In this document: in pieces, positions 9,188 through 16,704 of the stretch
How the letters are laid out: every line of letters begins with the position of its first letter
How positions within the stretch are numbered: position 1 is the stretch's first letter
From: an uncultured Lachnospiraceae bacterium
GTDB lineage: Bacteria > Bacillota > Clostridia > Lachnospirales > Lachnospiraceae
Direction: 5' to 3'
NCBI GenBank assembly: GCA_902776305.1
Contig: CACYPS010000039.1
Span: forward strand, 1-41,149
Length of the DNA stretch: 41,149 nucleotides
Notes under the pieces: model-generated
What the model was told of the DNA's origin: nothing
Seen by the model: only the letters and a program-made list of their open reading frames with translations
Databases searched by the model: none
Translations under genes and position numbers: made by a program

Positions 9188-9343
9188 ATGATTAATTATG
9201 AAGAAGAACTGAAAAAATTCAAACCGAGTCTCGACGTTGACGAGGCAGAAGGTGCGATTTACTCCAGAGACCTTACGGATGTCATCGATATCCTTCAGGA
9301 AATGCTGAAAGAGACATCCGGAAATAAGAGGGATTGGGAATGA
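9188..9343 (+). CDS. Hypothetical 51-residue protein
   Basis: A short ORF MINYEEELKKFKPSLDVDEA... ending GNKRDWE, hydrophilic and acidic, without membrane segment. An AGAGG lies about 7 bases before ATG 9188. Its TGA overlaps the ATG of the next gene in an ATGA arrangement (9340-9343), the usual sign of coupled genes, and its codon use looks like that of its neighbours; both support a real gene. I do not recognise the family. Position suggests a partner of the zinc-ribbon/TPR membrane protein. Confidence 0.65.
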   Translation: MINYEEELKKFKPSLDVDEAEGAIYSRDLTDVIDILQEMLKETSGNKRDWE

Positions 9344-10965
9344 GATGTATGAACTGCGGAGCGGAGCTGACGGAATCCGCTTATTGTCCGAATTGCGGGT
9401 GCGACGTATCGGTACAGAAACAGGCTATCGTGCTGTCAGGTCTCTATTATAATCAGGGTCTTGAGAAGGCCCAGGTCAGAGACCTCAGCGGAGCCATCGA
9501 TCAGCTGCGCAGAAGTCTGAAATTTAATAAAATGAATATTCCGGCCAGGAACCTTTTGGGACTGGTCTATTTTGAGATGGGCGAAGTTGTTGCAGCCCTT
9601 TCCGAGTGGGTCATCTCGAAAAATATTCAGCCGGAGGAAAATATTGCGGTCGAATATATCGAGAACCTGCAGAAAGATGCGAACCGTCTGGATATAATCA
9701 ACCAGACGATCAAAAAGTACAATATCGCTCTCGAGAACTGTACAAAGGGCAACGAAGATGTCGCTATGATTCAGCTGAAAAAGATCCTCGCACAGAATCC
9801 GAAGCTCATCAAGGGATATCATCTTCTGTCCCTTCTGTATCTCAGAAGCGGTGAATACGAGAAAGCAAGACGTCTTCTGAAGAAGGCGATCAAGATTGAT
9901 AAAACGAATACGACGACATTGCGTTTCCTGCATGAAATCGATGAGCAGACAGGTCTTATGACGACTCTGGAGCCGCGTTTTTCCATCTGGTCCGGAAGAG
10001 ACCAGACAGCGGAACCGGAGCCTCGCTCCAGACACACGCAATCGCAGCAGGTCTCGTTCAGAGAGACGACCATGGGTTCCGCGCTCTTCAGTGTCCTCTC
10101 GGGCGTCGTGGTGGGATGCCTTGCCATGTGGTTCCTTGTCATGCCCGCAAGGACTGACAAGATCACACAGGAGGCGGACAGAAAGGTAGCCCAGTATGCT
10201 GCCAACGCAGCATCGGATTCCGCACAGATGGAGACAATGAACGATCAGATCGTCAATTCGCAGGAGACGGTGAACACGGCCAACGCGCAGATCTCCGCGG
10301 CCAATAAACGTTCCACGTCATATGAGAATCTGATCACCGCCTTTAATGCGTTCAACAACGGCGATCTTGAACAGGCTGCAAATGCACTGACAGCCGTTGA
10401 TGTCGACCAGCTCTCCGTCCAGGCGAAACAGATGTATGACCAGATCAGCGGAACGGCGAGCGCGACGATGTTCACGGAATATCGTGACACGGGTATGGAG
10501 CTTTACGACGACTATGCATACAGCGATGCGATCACATACCTCGAGCAGGCCAAAGCAATCAATGCAACAGATTATGATGTTCTCAATTATCTTGCAAATG
10601 CCTACCGCGCGATCGGTGATTACACCAATGCGCTTGCAAATTATCAGGCGATCGTTGACACTTATCCGGATACGAACAGAGCGCAGAATGCAAGCGAGAT
10701 AATGGAAGAAATTGCCGAAGAGCAGCGCTACGATGAGGAAGCAGCGGCGGCAGCGGCAGCGCAGGCACAGGCGGAAGCTGAGGCGGCAGCGGCAGCGGCA
10801 CAGGCACAGGCGGAAGCTGAGGCGGCAGCGGCAGCACAGGCTCAGGCTGAGGCCGAGGCAGCGGCGCAGGCGCAGGCGGAAGCTGAAGCGGCAGCACAGG
10901 CACAGGCTGAAGCCGAGGCGGCTGCAGCAGCGGAGGCTGAGGCGGCAGCGGCCGAGGGTATGTAA
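9340..10965 (+). CDS. Zinc-ribbon and TPR membrane protein with Ala/Glu/Gln-rich tail
   Basis: 541 residues. An N-terminal zinc ribbon (C3, C6, C16, C19 in MRCMNCGAELTESAYCPNCG) is followed by TPR units (about 30-200, e.g. YYNQGLEKAQVRDLSGAIDQ), one membrane helix (about 248-268, LFSVLSGVVVGCLAMWFLVM), a coiled-coil spacer, a second TPR set (about 385-465) outside the membrane, and from about 467 a TolA-like tail of AQAQAEAEAAA units. The inside-zinc/outside-TPR layout suggests a scaffold at the membrane; no catalytic motif is seen. The start ATG 9340 overlaps the upstream stop; TTG 9334 is a less likely alternative. Often such proteins are annotated only as tetratricopeptide repeat protein. 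Confidence 0.8.
   Translation: MRCMNCGAELTESAYCPNCGCDVSVQKQAIVLSGLYYNQGLEKAQVRDLSGAIDQLRRSLKFNKMNIPARNLLGLVYFEMGEVVAALSEWVISKNIQPEENIAVEYIENLQKDANRLDIINQTIKKYNIALENCTKGNEDVAMIQLKKILAQNPKLIKGYHLLSLLYLRSGEYEKARRLLKKAIKIDKTNTTTLRFLHEIDEQTGLMTTLEPRFSIWSGRDQTAEPEPRSRHTQSQQVSFRETTMGSALFSVLSGVVVGCLAMWFLVMPARTDKITQEADRKVAQYAANAASDSAQMETMNDQIVNSQETVNTANAQISAANKRSTSYENLITAFNAFNNGDLEQAANALTAVDVDQLSVQAKQMYDQISGTASATMFTEYRDTGMELYDDYAYSDAITYLEQAKAINATDYDVLNYLANAYRAIGDYTNALANYQAIVDTYPDTNRAQNASEIMEEIAEEQRYDEEAAAAAAAQAQAEAEAAAAAAQAQAEAEAAAAAQAQAEAEAAAQAQAEAEAAAQAQAEAEAAAAAEAEAAAAEGM
10740..10960 (+). repeat. GCAGCGGCG/CAGGCGGAAGCTGAG low-complexity coding repeat
   Basis: Imperfect tandem units encoding A-Q-A-Q-A-E-A-E-A-A-A (about six) at the end of the TPR protein. 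The run is open in several frames and creates a spurious Arg-rich reading that runs into murB. Confidence 0.85.
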
Positions 10966-11026
10966 GAAGATATCTCCGACCTATATGACGTCGGGAATCT
11001 CAGGTGAAGAAAAAACAGGAGAAAAT

Positions 11027-11962
11027 ATGTCCGGTTTAGACTACATAAACAGAATTATCGCGGCCGTAGGGGAGAAAAAAGTACTCCGCAACGAGGAGAT
11101 GAGCAGGCACACGACTTTCCGGATCGGAGGTCCTGCGGACTGCCTCGTACAGCCGGAAAACGCCGAGGAGCTCAGGGAGATCCTCAGGATATGCAGGGAA
11201 GAAGATGTGCCGTACTTCATCTTAGGGAACGGAAGCAATCTCCTGGTATCCGATTCGGGCTATAGAGGCCTCATTATCCAGCTTTTCAGAAATATGTCCG
11301 GCATCGAGATCGACGGAGATATCATAACTGCGCAGACCGGTTCTCTTCTCACGCAGATCGCATCTGCAGCTGCAGGTGCGGAGCTCACCGGATTTGAGTT
11401 CGCATCAGGCATTCCCGGAACGCTCGGAGGAGCCTGTGTCATGAATGCGGGTGCGTACGGCGGGGAGATGAAAGATGTTCTGGTCTCTGTGACAGCTATG
11501 GACAGGGAAGGCAGGATCTGTACGATCGACAGGGACGACCTGGATCTGGGATACAGACACTCTGCACTTATGGACGGCGGATACATTGTTCTTTCTGCCA
11601 AAATGAAACTCAGCCACGGGGAACCGGAGCAGATAAAAATGCTCATGGACGATCTGAGACAGCGGAGAACATCGAAACAGCCGCTTGATCTTCCGAGCGC
11701 CGGCAGTACTTTCAAGCGGCCGACCGGCTACTTCGCCGGAAAGCTCATACAGGACGCCGGCCTTCGCGGATATTCCGTGGGAGGCGCTCAGGTATCGGAG
11801 AAACACTGCGGTTTCGTGGTGAATACGGGAGAGGCTACTGCAGGAGATGTGTTCCGCCTCATCAGACATGTGCAGGCGGAGATAAAAAAGGATTTCGGCG
11901 TGGACCTTCAGACGGAAGTGAGATTCTTAGGCGAATTTGACAGCGAGGGAGATAGAGCATGA
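11027..11962 (+). CDS. murB: UDP-N-acetylenolpyruvoylglucosamine reductase
   Basis: 311 residues. Reduces UDP-GlcNAc-enolpyruvate to UDP-MurNAc with NADPH in peptidoglycan synthesis; FAD enzyme, cytoplasmic. FAD-binding PCMH-type domain shows RIGGPADCL, GNGSNLLVSDSGYRG and ASGIPGTLGGACVMNAGAYG; the C-terminal substrate domain has LPSAGSTFKRP (active-site Ser) and QDAGLRGYSVGGAQVSEKHC, a type II MurB. The frame is open far upstream through the preceding Ala-rich repeat, but AGGAG just before ATG 11027 and the family N-terminus set the start here. First gene of the murB-rapZ-whiA-crh operon; overlaps rapZ by ATGA. Confidence 0.96.
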   Translation: MSGLDYINRIIAAVGEKKVLRNEEMSRHTTFRIGGPADCLVQPENAEELREILRICREEDVPYFILGNGSNLLVSDSGYRGLIIQLFRNMSGIEIDGDIITAQTGSLLTQIASAAAGAELTGFEFASGIPGTLGGACVMNAGAYGGEMKDVLVSVTAMDREGRICTIDRDDLDLGYRHSALMDGGYIVLSAKMKLSHGEPEQIKMLMDDLRQRRTSKQPLDLPSAGSTFKRPTGYFAGKLIQDAGLRGYSVGGAQVSEKHCGFVVNTGEATAGDVFRLIRHVQAEIKKDFGVDLQTEVRFLGEFDSEGDRA

Positions 11963-12858
11963 AATTTGTCATTATAACAGGGATGTCGGGGGCCGGTAAA
12001 AGTACTGCACTCAAGTTTCTGGAAGATTATGAATACTTCTGTGTAGACAATCTGCCTATTTCACTCATAGAGCCGTTCGCGCAGATATCCGTCGACGGCA
12101 GCTCTTCCGATATCAATAAGCTCGCTCTGGGCATTGATATCCGCAGCGGTAAAATGCTCGATAAGATGGAGTCGGTCCTTGAAAACCTCACGAAAATGGG
12201 GATTCGCTATAAAATCGTGTATCTCGATTCTTCGGATGAAGTCCTTGTTAAGCGTTATAAGGAGACGCGCAGAACGCATCCGCTCGCCGGAGTCGACGGC
12301 AGGATAGAGGACGGCATAAAGCTTGAGCGGGAGAAAACCACTTTCCTGAAACAGCGCGCTGACTATATTATAGACACCAGTCAGCTTCTGACGAGGGAGC
12401 TGCGGAATGAGATCAAACAGATATTTGTCGAGGAACACACATTTAAGAACCTTTATGTTTCCGTCATGTCTTTCGGATTCAAATATGGTATACCGACAGA
12501 CGCCGATCTGGTTTTCGACGTGAGATTCCTTCCGAATCCATACTATGTATCGGACCTGAGACCGCTCACCGGACTCGATGAACCGATAAAACAGTTCATC
12601 AGAAAGAGCCCTGAATGCGATATCTTTCTTGACAAGTTCGAGGACATGTTGAATTTCCTTATTCCGCATTATGTGCAGGAAGGAAAGAACCAACTCGTAG
12701 TCGCTGTCGGCTGTACGGGCGGGCGGCATCGTTCGGTCATGCTCGCGGATGAGATTTACAAGCGATTGTCGAAGAACACCGACTACGGTGTCAGGATCCT
12801 TCACAGGGATATGCAGAAAGATCTTGTAACGAAACAGAGAGATTACGAGGTGAATTGA
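11959..12858 (+). CDS. rapZ: RapZ/YvcJ nucleotide-binding protein
   Basis: 299 residues, full length. Walker A GMSGAGKS at 8-15; C-terminal domain with AVGCTGGRHRSVMLADEI typical of the family. In E. coli RapZ is an RNase E adaptor and sensor for glucosamine-6-phosphate; in Firmicutes the homologue YvcJ binds GTP/ATP and its role is less clear. The start overlaps the murB stop (ATGA at 11959-11962) and its own TGA is followed at once by the whiA ATG, so translation is tightly coupled. Link of cell-wall precursor supply and regulation is suggested by the neighbours. Confidence 0.95.
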   Translation: MKFVIITGMSGAGKSTALKFLEDYEYFCVDNLPISLIEPFAQISVDGSSSDINKLALGIDIRSGKMLDKMESVLENLTKMGIRYKIVYLDSSDEVLVKRYKETRRTHPLAGVDGRIEDGIKLEREKTTFLKQRADYIIDTSQLLTRELRNEIKQIFVEEHTFKNLYVSVMSFGFKYGIPTDADLVFDVRFLPNPYYVSDLRPLTGLDEPIKQFIRKSPECDIFLDKFEDMLNFLIPHYVQEGKNQLVVAVGCTGGRHRSVMLADEIYKRLSKNTDYGVRILHRDMQKDLVTKQRDYEVN

Positions 12859-13746
12859 ATGTCTTTTTCCAGAGATGTTAAGGATGAACTTGCCGGGATA
12901 TATCCGAGACCGAGACACTGCAAGATCGCAGAGCTTGCCGGAATCATGGGAATTGCCGGAGAAGAAGGCGATGTGATAAGCCTTCAGTCCGAGAATGATA
13001 TCCTTCAAAGAAAGTTCTTTACATTACTGTTAAAAGCATTTAATATAGAAAAAGGCTTGTGTCCGACTGCTTCCGGCAGCGGACGCAGAAGTACGTACCG
13101 GATGGTTCTGGATGATACGAAGAAAGTACAGGATGTAAAGTCTGCAATAAGACATCCTATGCTGCTTTCGATGGAGTGCTGCCGAAGATCTTTTCTTCGG
13201 GGTGCGTTCCTCGCAGGCGGTTCGATCAGTGATCCGGAGAAGTATTATCATTTCGAAATCGTGTGCGGCAACGCGGAATTTGCAAAGACCGTACAGGATG
13301 TGATGAACAGCCTTGGTTTCGAGGCCAAGACCGTTAAGCGAAAGAATACTTTTGTTGTTTATCTCAAGGAAGGCGAACAGATCGTTCAGATCCTTGGCGA
13401 AATGGGGGCCGGAAAGTCGCTTATGAGACTGGTGAACGTCAGGATCGTGAGGGAGTTCCGTGGTAAGATAAACAGACGGGTCAACTGTGAGACAGCCAAT
13501 CTCAATCGAACAGCAGTGACGGCAGTCAGGCAGATCGAAGATATTCTGTACATCGGAGAGCATCTCGGATTCGGTAAACTTGCACCGCCGCTTCGGCAGA
13601 TGGCGGAGGTGCGTCTCCAGTTTCCTGAAGCATCTTTAAAGGAACTGGGGGAGGCTATGGACCCTGTATTGGGAAAGTCGGGTGTGAATCACCGGCTTCG
13701 CAAGCTCAGTGAGATTGCGGATAAACTGAGAGAAGAGAAGGTCTGA
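12859..13746 (+). CDS. whiA: WhiA-family DNA-binding protein
   Basis: 295 residues, slightly shorter than the usual about 310-325. N-terminal part MSFSRDVKDELAGIYPRPRH, then a degenerate LAGLIDADG-type region (RGAFLAGGSISDPEKYYHFE, residues about 114-133) and a C-terminal helix-turn-helix (LKELGEAMDPVLGKSGVNHR). WhiA controls sporulation septation in Streptomyces and affects division and chromosome segregation in Bacillus. ATG 12859 abuts the rapZ stop. In Bacillus yvcK lies between yvcJ and whiA; here it is absent. Confidence 0.95.
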   Translation: MSFSRDVKDELAGIYPRPRHCKIAELAGIMGIAGEEGDVISLQSENDILQRKFFTLLLKAFNIEKGLCPTASGSGRRSTYRMVLDDTKKVQDVKSAIRHPMLLSMECCRRSFLRGAFLAGGSISDPEKYYHFEIVCGNAEFAKTVQDVMNSLGFEAKTVKRKNTFVVYLKEGEQIVQILGEMGAGKSLMRLVNVRIVREFRGKINRRVNCETANLNRTAVTAVRQIEDILYIGEHLGFGKLAPPLRQMAEVRLQFPEASLKELGEAMDPVLGKSGVNHRLRKLSEIADKLREEKV

Positions 13747-13779
13747 AATAGATCTTCAGATCCTGGAGGGAGAAGTAAT

Positions 13780-14037
13780 ATGATTAGAAAAGAAATCACC
13801 ATTCAGCTTGACAGCGGACTTGATACCAGACCGGTTGCATTGCTTGTTCAGGTAGCAAGCCAGTTCAAGAGTGATATCCATCTTGAGTCAGGCATTGCAA
13901 GGGTGAATGCCAAGAGCATCATGGGCATGATGACATTGGGCCTTGTTACAGGTGAAGAAGTCACTGTTACCGCAAACGGTGACGATGAACAGGACGCATT
14001 GAATCAGATTGAAGCTTATCTTACAAAGAAAAGCTGA
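13780..14037 (+). CDS. crh: Crh-type HPr-like protein (Asp at position 15, Ser46 kept)
   Basis: 85 residues with the complete HPr fold pattern. The active-site segment reads GLDTRPVALL where HPr has GLHARPAA, so the PEP-dependent phosphorylation residue His15 is Asp. The regulatory site is intact: VNAKSIMGMMTLGL with Ser46, the target of HPr kinase. A His15-less, Ser46-containing HPr directly after whiA is the context of B. subtilis crh, whose protein (Gln15) serves carbon catabolite repression with CcpA and not sugar transport. GGAGGG precedes ATG 13780. Function as Crh is inference; a plain HPr for the PTS is excluded by the missing His unless the Asp has another role. Confidence 0.85.
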   Translation: MIRKEITIQLDSGLDTRPVALLVQVASQFKSDIHLESGIARVNAKSIMGMMTLGLVTGEEVTVTANGDDEQDALNQIEAYLTKKS

Positions 14038-14064
14038 TTCAGGCTCTTGAAAGTAAAAATTTAA

Positions 14065-14096
14065 GGGTGTCGCCGGATGGCGGCACCCTATATTTA
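14065..14096 (+). terminator. Terminator after the crh-like gene
   Basis: Ten-bp stem GGGTGTCGCC/GGCGGCACCC with a GGAT loop, followed by TATATTTAT. It closes the murB-rapZ-whiA-crh operon. Confidence 0.8.
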
Positions 14097-14250
14097 TGTC
14101 ATAGGAAACTGCGTTCCCTATGACATAAAAACGCTCCGCGAGGATGCGACTGGTGCGCAGATGAAGATGCAAGCTGACGCTTGCGCGCACCAGCGCGCAA
14201 AGAGTCGCAAAGCGAATCTTAATGTTCCCGCGTCCGAAGCGGGTGGCTGC
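14093..14250. repeat. Hairpin-rich non-coding element
   Basis: Between crh and the convergent acetyltransferase gene are: a perfect 13-bp inverted repeat TTTATGTCATAGG/CCTATGACATAAA (14093-14105/14117-14129), usable as a two-way terminator; a nested stem GCGAC-TGGTGCGC...GCGCACCA...GTCGC (14146-14158/14185-14208) enclosing GCAAGC-tgac-GCTTGC (14169-14184); and CCCGC...GCGGG (14226-14242). Such compact multi-hairpin DNA is typical of dispersed intergenic repeats. No other copy is in this window. Confidence 0.6.
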
Positions 14251-14297
14251 AAATCGGATTCTGCGGCGGAGACAATACGGGCAATGAAGCGAGAAAT

Positions 14298-15080
14298 TTA
14301 CAGACCCGTCTCCTTGCCGTTCACGCGGAACCAGCATCGGTAAGCGATCTGAAAACCGAGACTTCTGTACAGCGCTTTCGCCGGCGCGTTCGAACTGACG
14401 ACCTGCAGGTAGGCGTGGGAAGCGCCCCTGTCGTAGCCGGCTTTAAGGAGTGAAGCGACAATGTAGCGCGCAAGGCCGCGGCGCCGGTAGTTCTCATGTA
14501 CATGGATCGCATAGACACCAACGTAATCCCTGTCAAGTATACCGAGACCGGTTGCGATGATCTCTCCCGCCTCATTTTCGATATACATAGCGATCTCATC
14601 TTTCGGAATCGCGGCATACATGGAAGGAACGATTCTGCGATGTATGTCATTGTCTGTCTTCTTCAGGGCGAACAGTGCATTGATCCAGGCATCGTTCACT
14701 TTCGGCATCACAGTGACATGAAGACCGGATAATCCCGACGCATCAATGTCCGGAAGGGTGGTGTAGGTGAGATCGGCTGTCATAACATAGATGTCATGCT
14801 CGATGTGGTAACCTCTTTCCTGCAGGAAAGCGTCCAGAGCCGGATCCGTCACGGGGCTGATCTTAAAAATGCTCGGGGTTCCCCACCTGGTATACATCTG
14901 CTCACAATATTCGGTTTTTTCTTCGAGTGTCAATATGGAAGCACCGATCTGTTCAACGCAGTTGGTCCTGTGTGTGTAAAGATAGGAAAAACGCAGGATC
15001 CATCCGTCATAAACTTCCATCTGGTGGGACGGCCATGCGTTGAGCGACAGGTCTTCAATCTTTTTTATATCCGTAATCAT
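14298..15080 (-). CDS. GNAT-family N-acetyltransferase
   Basis: 260 residues. The C-terminal 150 residues hold the GNAT fold: VGVYAIHVHENYRRRGLARY contains beta4 and the acetyl-CoA pyrophosphate loop (R-R-R-G-L-A), and NAPAKALYRSLGFQ is the typical last helix with the conserved Tyr. The N-terminal half (LNAWPSHQMEVYDGWILRFS) matches the divergent first domain of double-GNAT proteins. Substrate unknown; small-molecule or peptide N-termini are possible. It is convergent with crh and divergent from the following membrane-protein gene. No Shine-Dalgarno is visible before ATG at 15080-15078, and a TATAAT lies only 6 bases upstream (see findings). Confidence 0.85.
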   Translation of the reverse strand: MITDIKKIEDLSLNAWPSHQMEVYDGWILRFSYLYTHRTNCVEQIGASILTLEEKTEYCEQMYTRWGTPSIFKISPVTDPALDAFLQERGYHIEHDIYVMTADLTYTTLPDIDASGLSGLHVTVMPKVNDAWINALFALKKTDNDIHRRIVPSMYAAIPKDEIAMYIENEAGEIIATGLGILDRDYVGVYAIHVHENYRRRGLARYIVASLLKAGYDRGASHAYLQVVSSNAPAKALYRSLGFQIAYRCWFRVNGKETGL

Positions 15081-15086
15081 ATCTGC

Positions 15087-15115
15087 ATTATAGCCTATGA
15101 AAATGCCTAAAGCAA
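15087..15115 (-). promoter_or_regulatory. Promoter of the acetyltransferase gene, predicted leaderless
   Basis: On the minus strand TTGCTT (15115-15110), 17 bases, TATAAT (15092-15087), then 6 bases and the ATG. Transcription would begin at or within a base or two of the start codon. Confidence 0.5.
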
Positions 15116-15146
15116 TCAGCGCATCATTCTTAATTTTAAAAATAGG

Positions 15147-15175
15147 TGTACAGATTAAAAGTTAGATGATAAAAT
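15147..15175 (+). promoter_or_regulatory. Promoter of the signal-peptidase-like membrane protein
   Basis: TGTACA (15147-15152), 17 bases, TAAAAT (15170-15175) with an extended -10 TGA directly before it. It faces away from the acetyltransferase promoter. Confidence 0.5.
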
Positions 15176-15214
15176 AGTCTAAACTATGAGCATTTGCGTG
15201 GAAGGAGTGACAAC

Positions 15215-16528
15215 ATGTCTAAGTTCCTGAAATTTATTGTCAACCTGTTTCTGACACTGGCTATTCTCACCGCGGTGGCGATTCTGGTACCGCCTCTCCT
15301 CGGTGTAAACACGACGATTGTGGACTCGGCCGGTATGGATACCAACCTGCCTCTGGGCTCCGTTACATATTCCGTCGATGTCCCGGTAACGCGTCTGAAA
15401 GCCGGAGATGAGATTCTGAAAGAGAACGGCTCTTCTACTTATGCATATATAATAGAAGAAGGGGATGCCGGAACAGGCAAGTATAAAGTATCCAGTGCAG
15501 TCGACAGGGAATCCTTATCTGAGATCACTCTCAGGAACACAGTATCTCTTGTAAAGGTCTGCATTCCGTATATCGGCTACGTGGTCGTTGCCATGCAGAC
15601 GGTAGAAGGTATCATCATTATCGTTTTGGTTGTTCTCTTCATTATCATACTGTTCGTCCTTTCGGAGCTCTGGAAGTCAAGAGATGACGATGATGACGAT
15701 GATACGGACAACGACAATGACAATGATAACGACGACAACACCGTGCAGTACGAAGATATCGCGGTGGAAGCCGGCGAAAATGCCGCAATTCAGGGAGATT
15801 TCAGCGAACTGCCCGGTTCAGCCGAAGAGACAGACGAAGATTCAGAACTGGATTTTGAAGAGATTCCTGAACAGATCGACCTTTTCGATGATGACGAATT
15901 TGCGGATGACGGGTCATTTTCCTCAGTTTCCCAGAGCGACGGCGACGCATCCTTCTATGCAGAATCCATAAGTGAGGTTCCGATTGAGGGAAGCACCGAT
16001 ACATCCGGAACATTCCGGGCGGAACCGGAAATCGGCCAGACAATCGATCCGAACATGAATCTTTCCCAGAATCATGAAAAGTTCGGCACCTGGAACACCA
16101 CAGACTTCAACTTCGCTATGGAGCTTGAAAAAGGGATTACGGAAGAGTCCGCAGAAGCTGAAAAAGCCGTGAAAGCAGACACAATGGAATATGCAAACAG
16201 CGGCGTGTACAATCAGGACATATATGAGCAGCCGGCTTACGAGGAGCAGGCGGCGGTTCAGCCTGAAAGCACGGCAACGCCTTATGTGAGCGCCAGTGCC
16301 GTAAGCGGTGCTTCACAGGAGACATCGGCACAGGCATATGATACGGGATCCGATTATGAAGAGAACCCGGATATCAAACTTGAGCCGAATCAGTTCATCG
16401 CGGCGAGAAGATTTTCGCTCGAAGAGATCCTTGATCAGGCGAGAAAGCGCGGTGCGGAACCGAAGATCAAGAAAGACGATGTTTCGGGCGTCAGTATCGT
16501 AGACTACAGCGACCTGATCGGAAAGTAA
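15215..16528 (+). CDS. Membrane protein resembling an inactive SipW-type (S26) signal peptidase
   Basis: 437 residues from ATG 15215 (GGAAGGAG at 15200-15207). Residues 6-30 and 132-150 are membrane helices. The extracellular part between them follows the S26B/SipW pattern: VDSAGMDTNLPLGS where active enzymes have SGSMEPT, then LKAGDEIL, a TYAYIIE segment in place of tHRVVEI, and VCIPYIGYVV before the second helix. The nucleophile Ser and the catalytic His are thus missing (S38-A39-G40-M41; Y76). After helix 2 comes a run of Asp/Asn (about 157-177), a long acidic disordered region and a conserved-looking end (FIAARRFSLEEILDQARKRG). The relation to S26 is my reading of the pattern, not a search result; function unknown. 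Confidence 0.6.
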   Translation: MSKFLKFIVNLFLTLAILTAVAILVPPLLGVNTTIVDSAGMDTNLPLGSVTYSVDVPVTRLKAGDEILKENGSSTYAYIIEEGDAGTGKYKVSSAVDRESLSEITLRNTVSLVKVCIPYIGYVVVAMQTVEGIIIIVLVVLFIIILFVLSELWKSRDDDDDDDTDNDNDNDNDDNTVQYEDIAVEAGENAAIQGDFSELPGSAEETDEDSELDFEEIPEQIDLFDDDEFADDGSFSSVSQSDGDASFYAESISEVPIEGSTDTSGTFRAEPEIGQTIDPNMNLSQNHEKFGTWNTTDFNFAMELEKGITEESAEAEKAVKADTMEYANSGVYNQDIYEQPAYEEQAAVQPESTATPYVSASAVSGASQETSAQAYDTGSDYEENPDIKLEPNQFIAARRFSLEEILDQARKRGAEPKIKKDDVSGVSIVDYSDLIGK

Positions 16529-16661
16529 TCGGATTGCGACGGACTTAAAGCGTAAACCTGAAGGGAGCACTGTGAACGGTCCGGCAGAGAGTCGAAAACC
16601 GTGTGATTGATTCGATAATCATGCACGAAAAACAGAACAAAAAAGCTTAACAAAAAATAAA

Positions 16662-16691
16662 AAAACCTCTTGCATTTGCAGGAGGTTTTTG
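16662..16691 (+). terminator. Terminator before the S10 operon
   Basis: Stem AAAACCTCTTGC/GCAGGAGGTTTT (12 pairs, one G-T) with loop ATTT, followed by T-rich sequence. It is symmetrical in A and T runs and so could also act on the minus strand. It overlaps the promoter for rpsJ. Confidence 0.75.
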
Positions 16692-16698
16692 TTATTAT
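16670..16698 (+). promoter_or_regulatory. Promoter of the S10 operon (TTGCAT-17-TATTAT)
   Basis: The -35 TTGCAT (16670-16675) lies in the left arm of the terminator stem and the -10 TATTAT (16693-16698) just after it, spacing 17. Start near 16705 gives a leader of about 225 nt. Confidence 0.6.
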
Positions 16699-16704
16699 CA
16701 TTCG

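Noticed and set aside
10712-11026. Arg-rich extension of the murB frame upstream of ATG 11027
   Set aside because: It is the +1 reading of the Ala/Glu/Gln repeat of the TPR gene; murB has its own AGGAG site and family N-terminus at 11027.
14077-14343. 88-codon open frame over the hairpin element
   Set aside because: Overlaps the crh terminator and the acetyltransferase 3' end; residues reflect palindromes and show no protein-like pattern.
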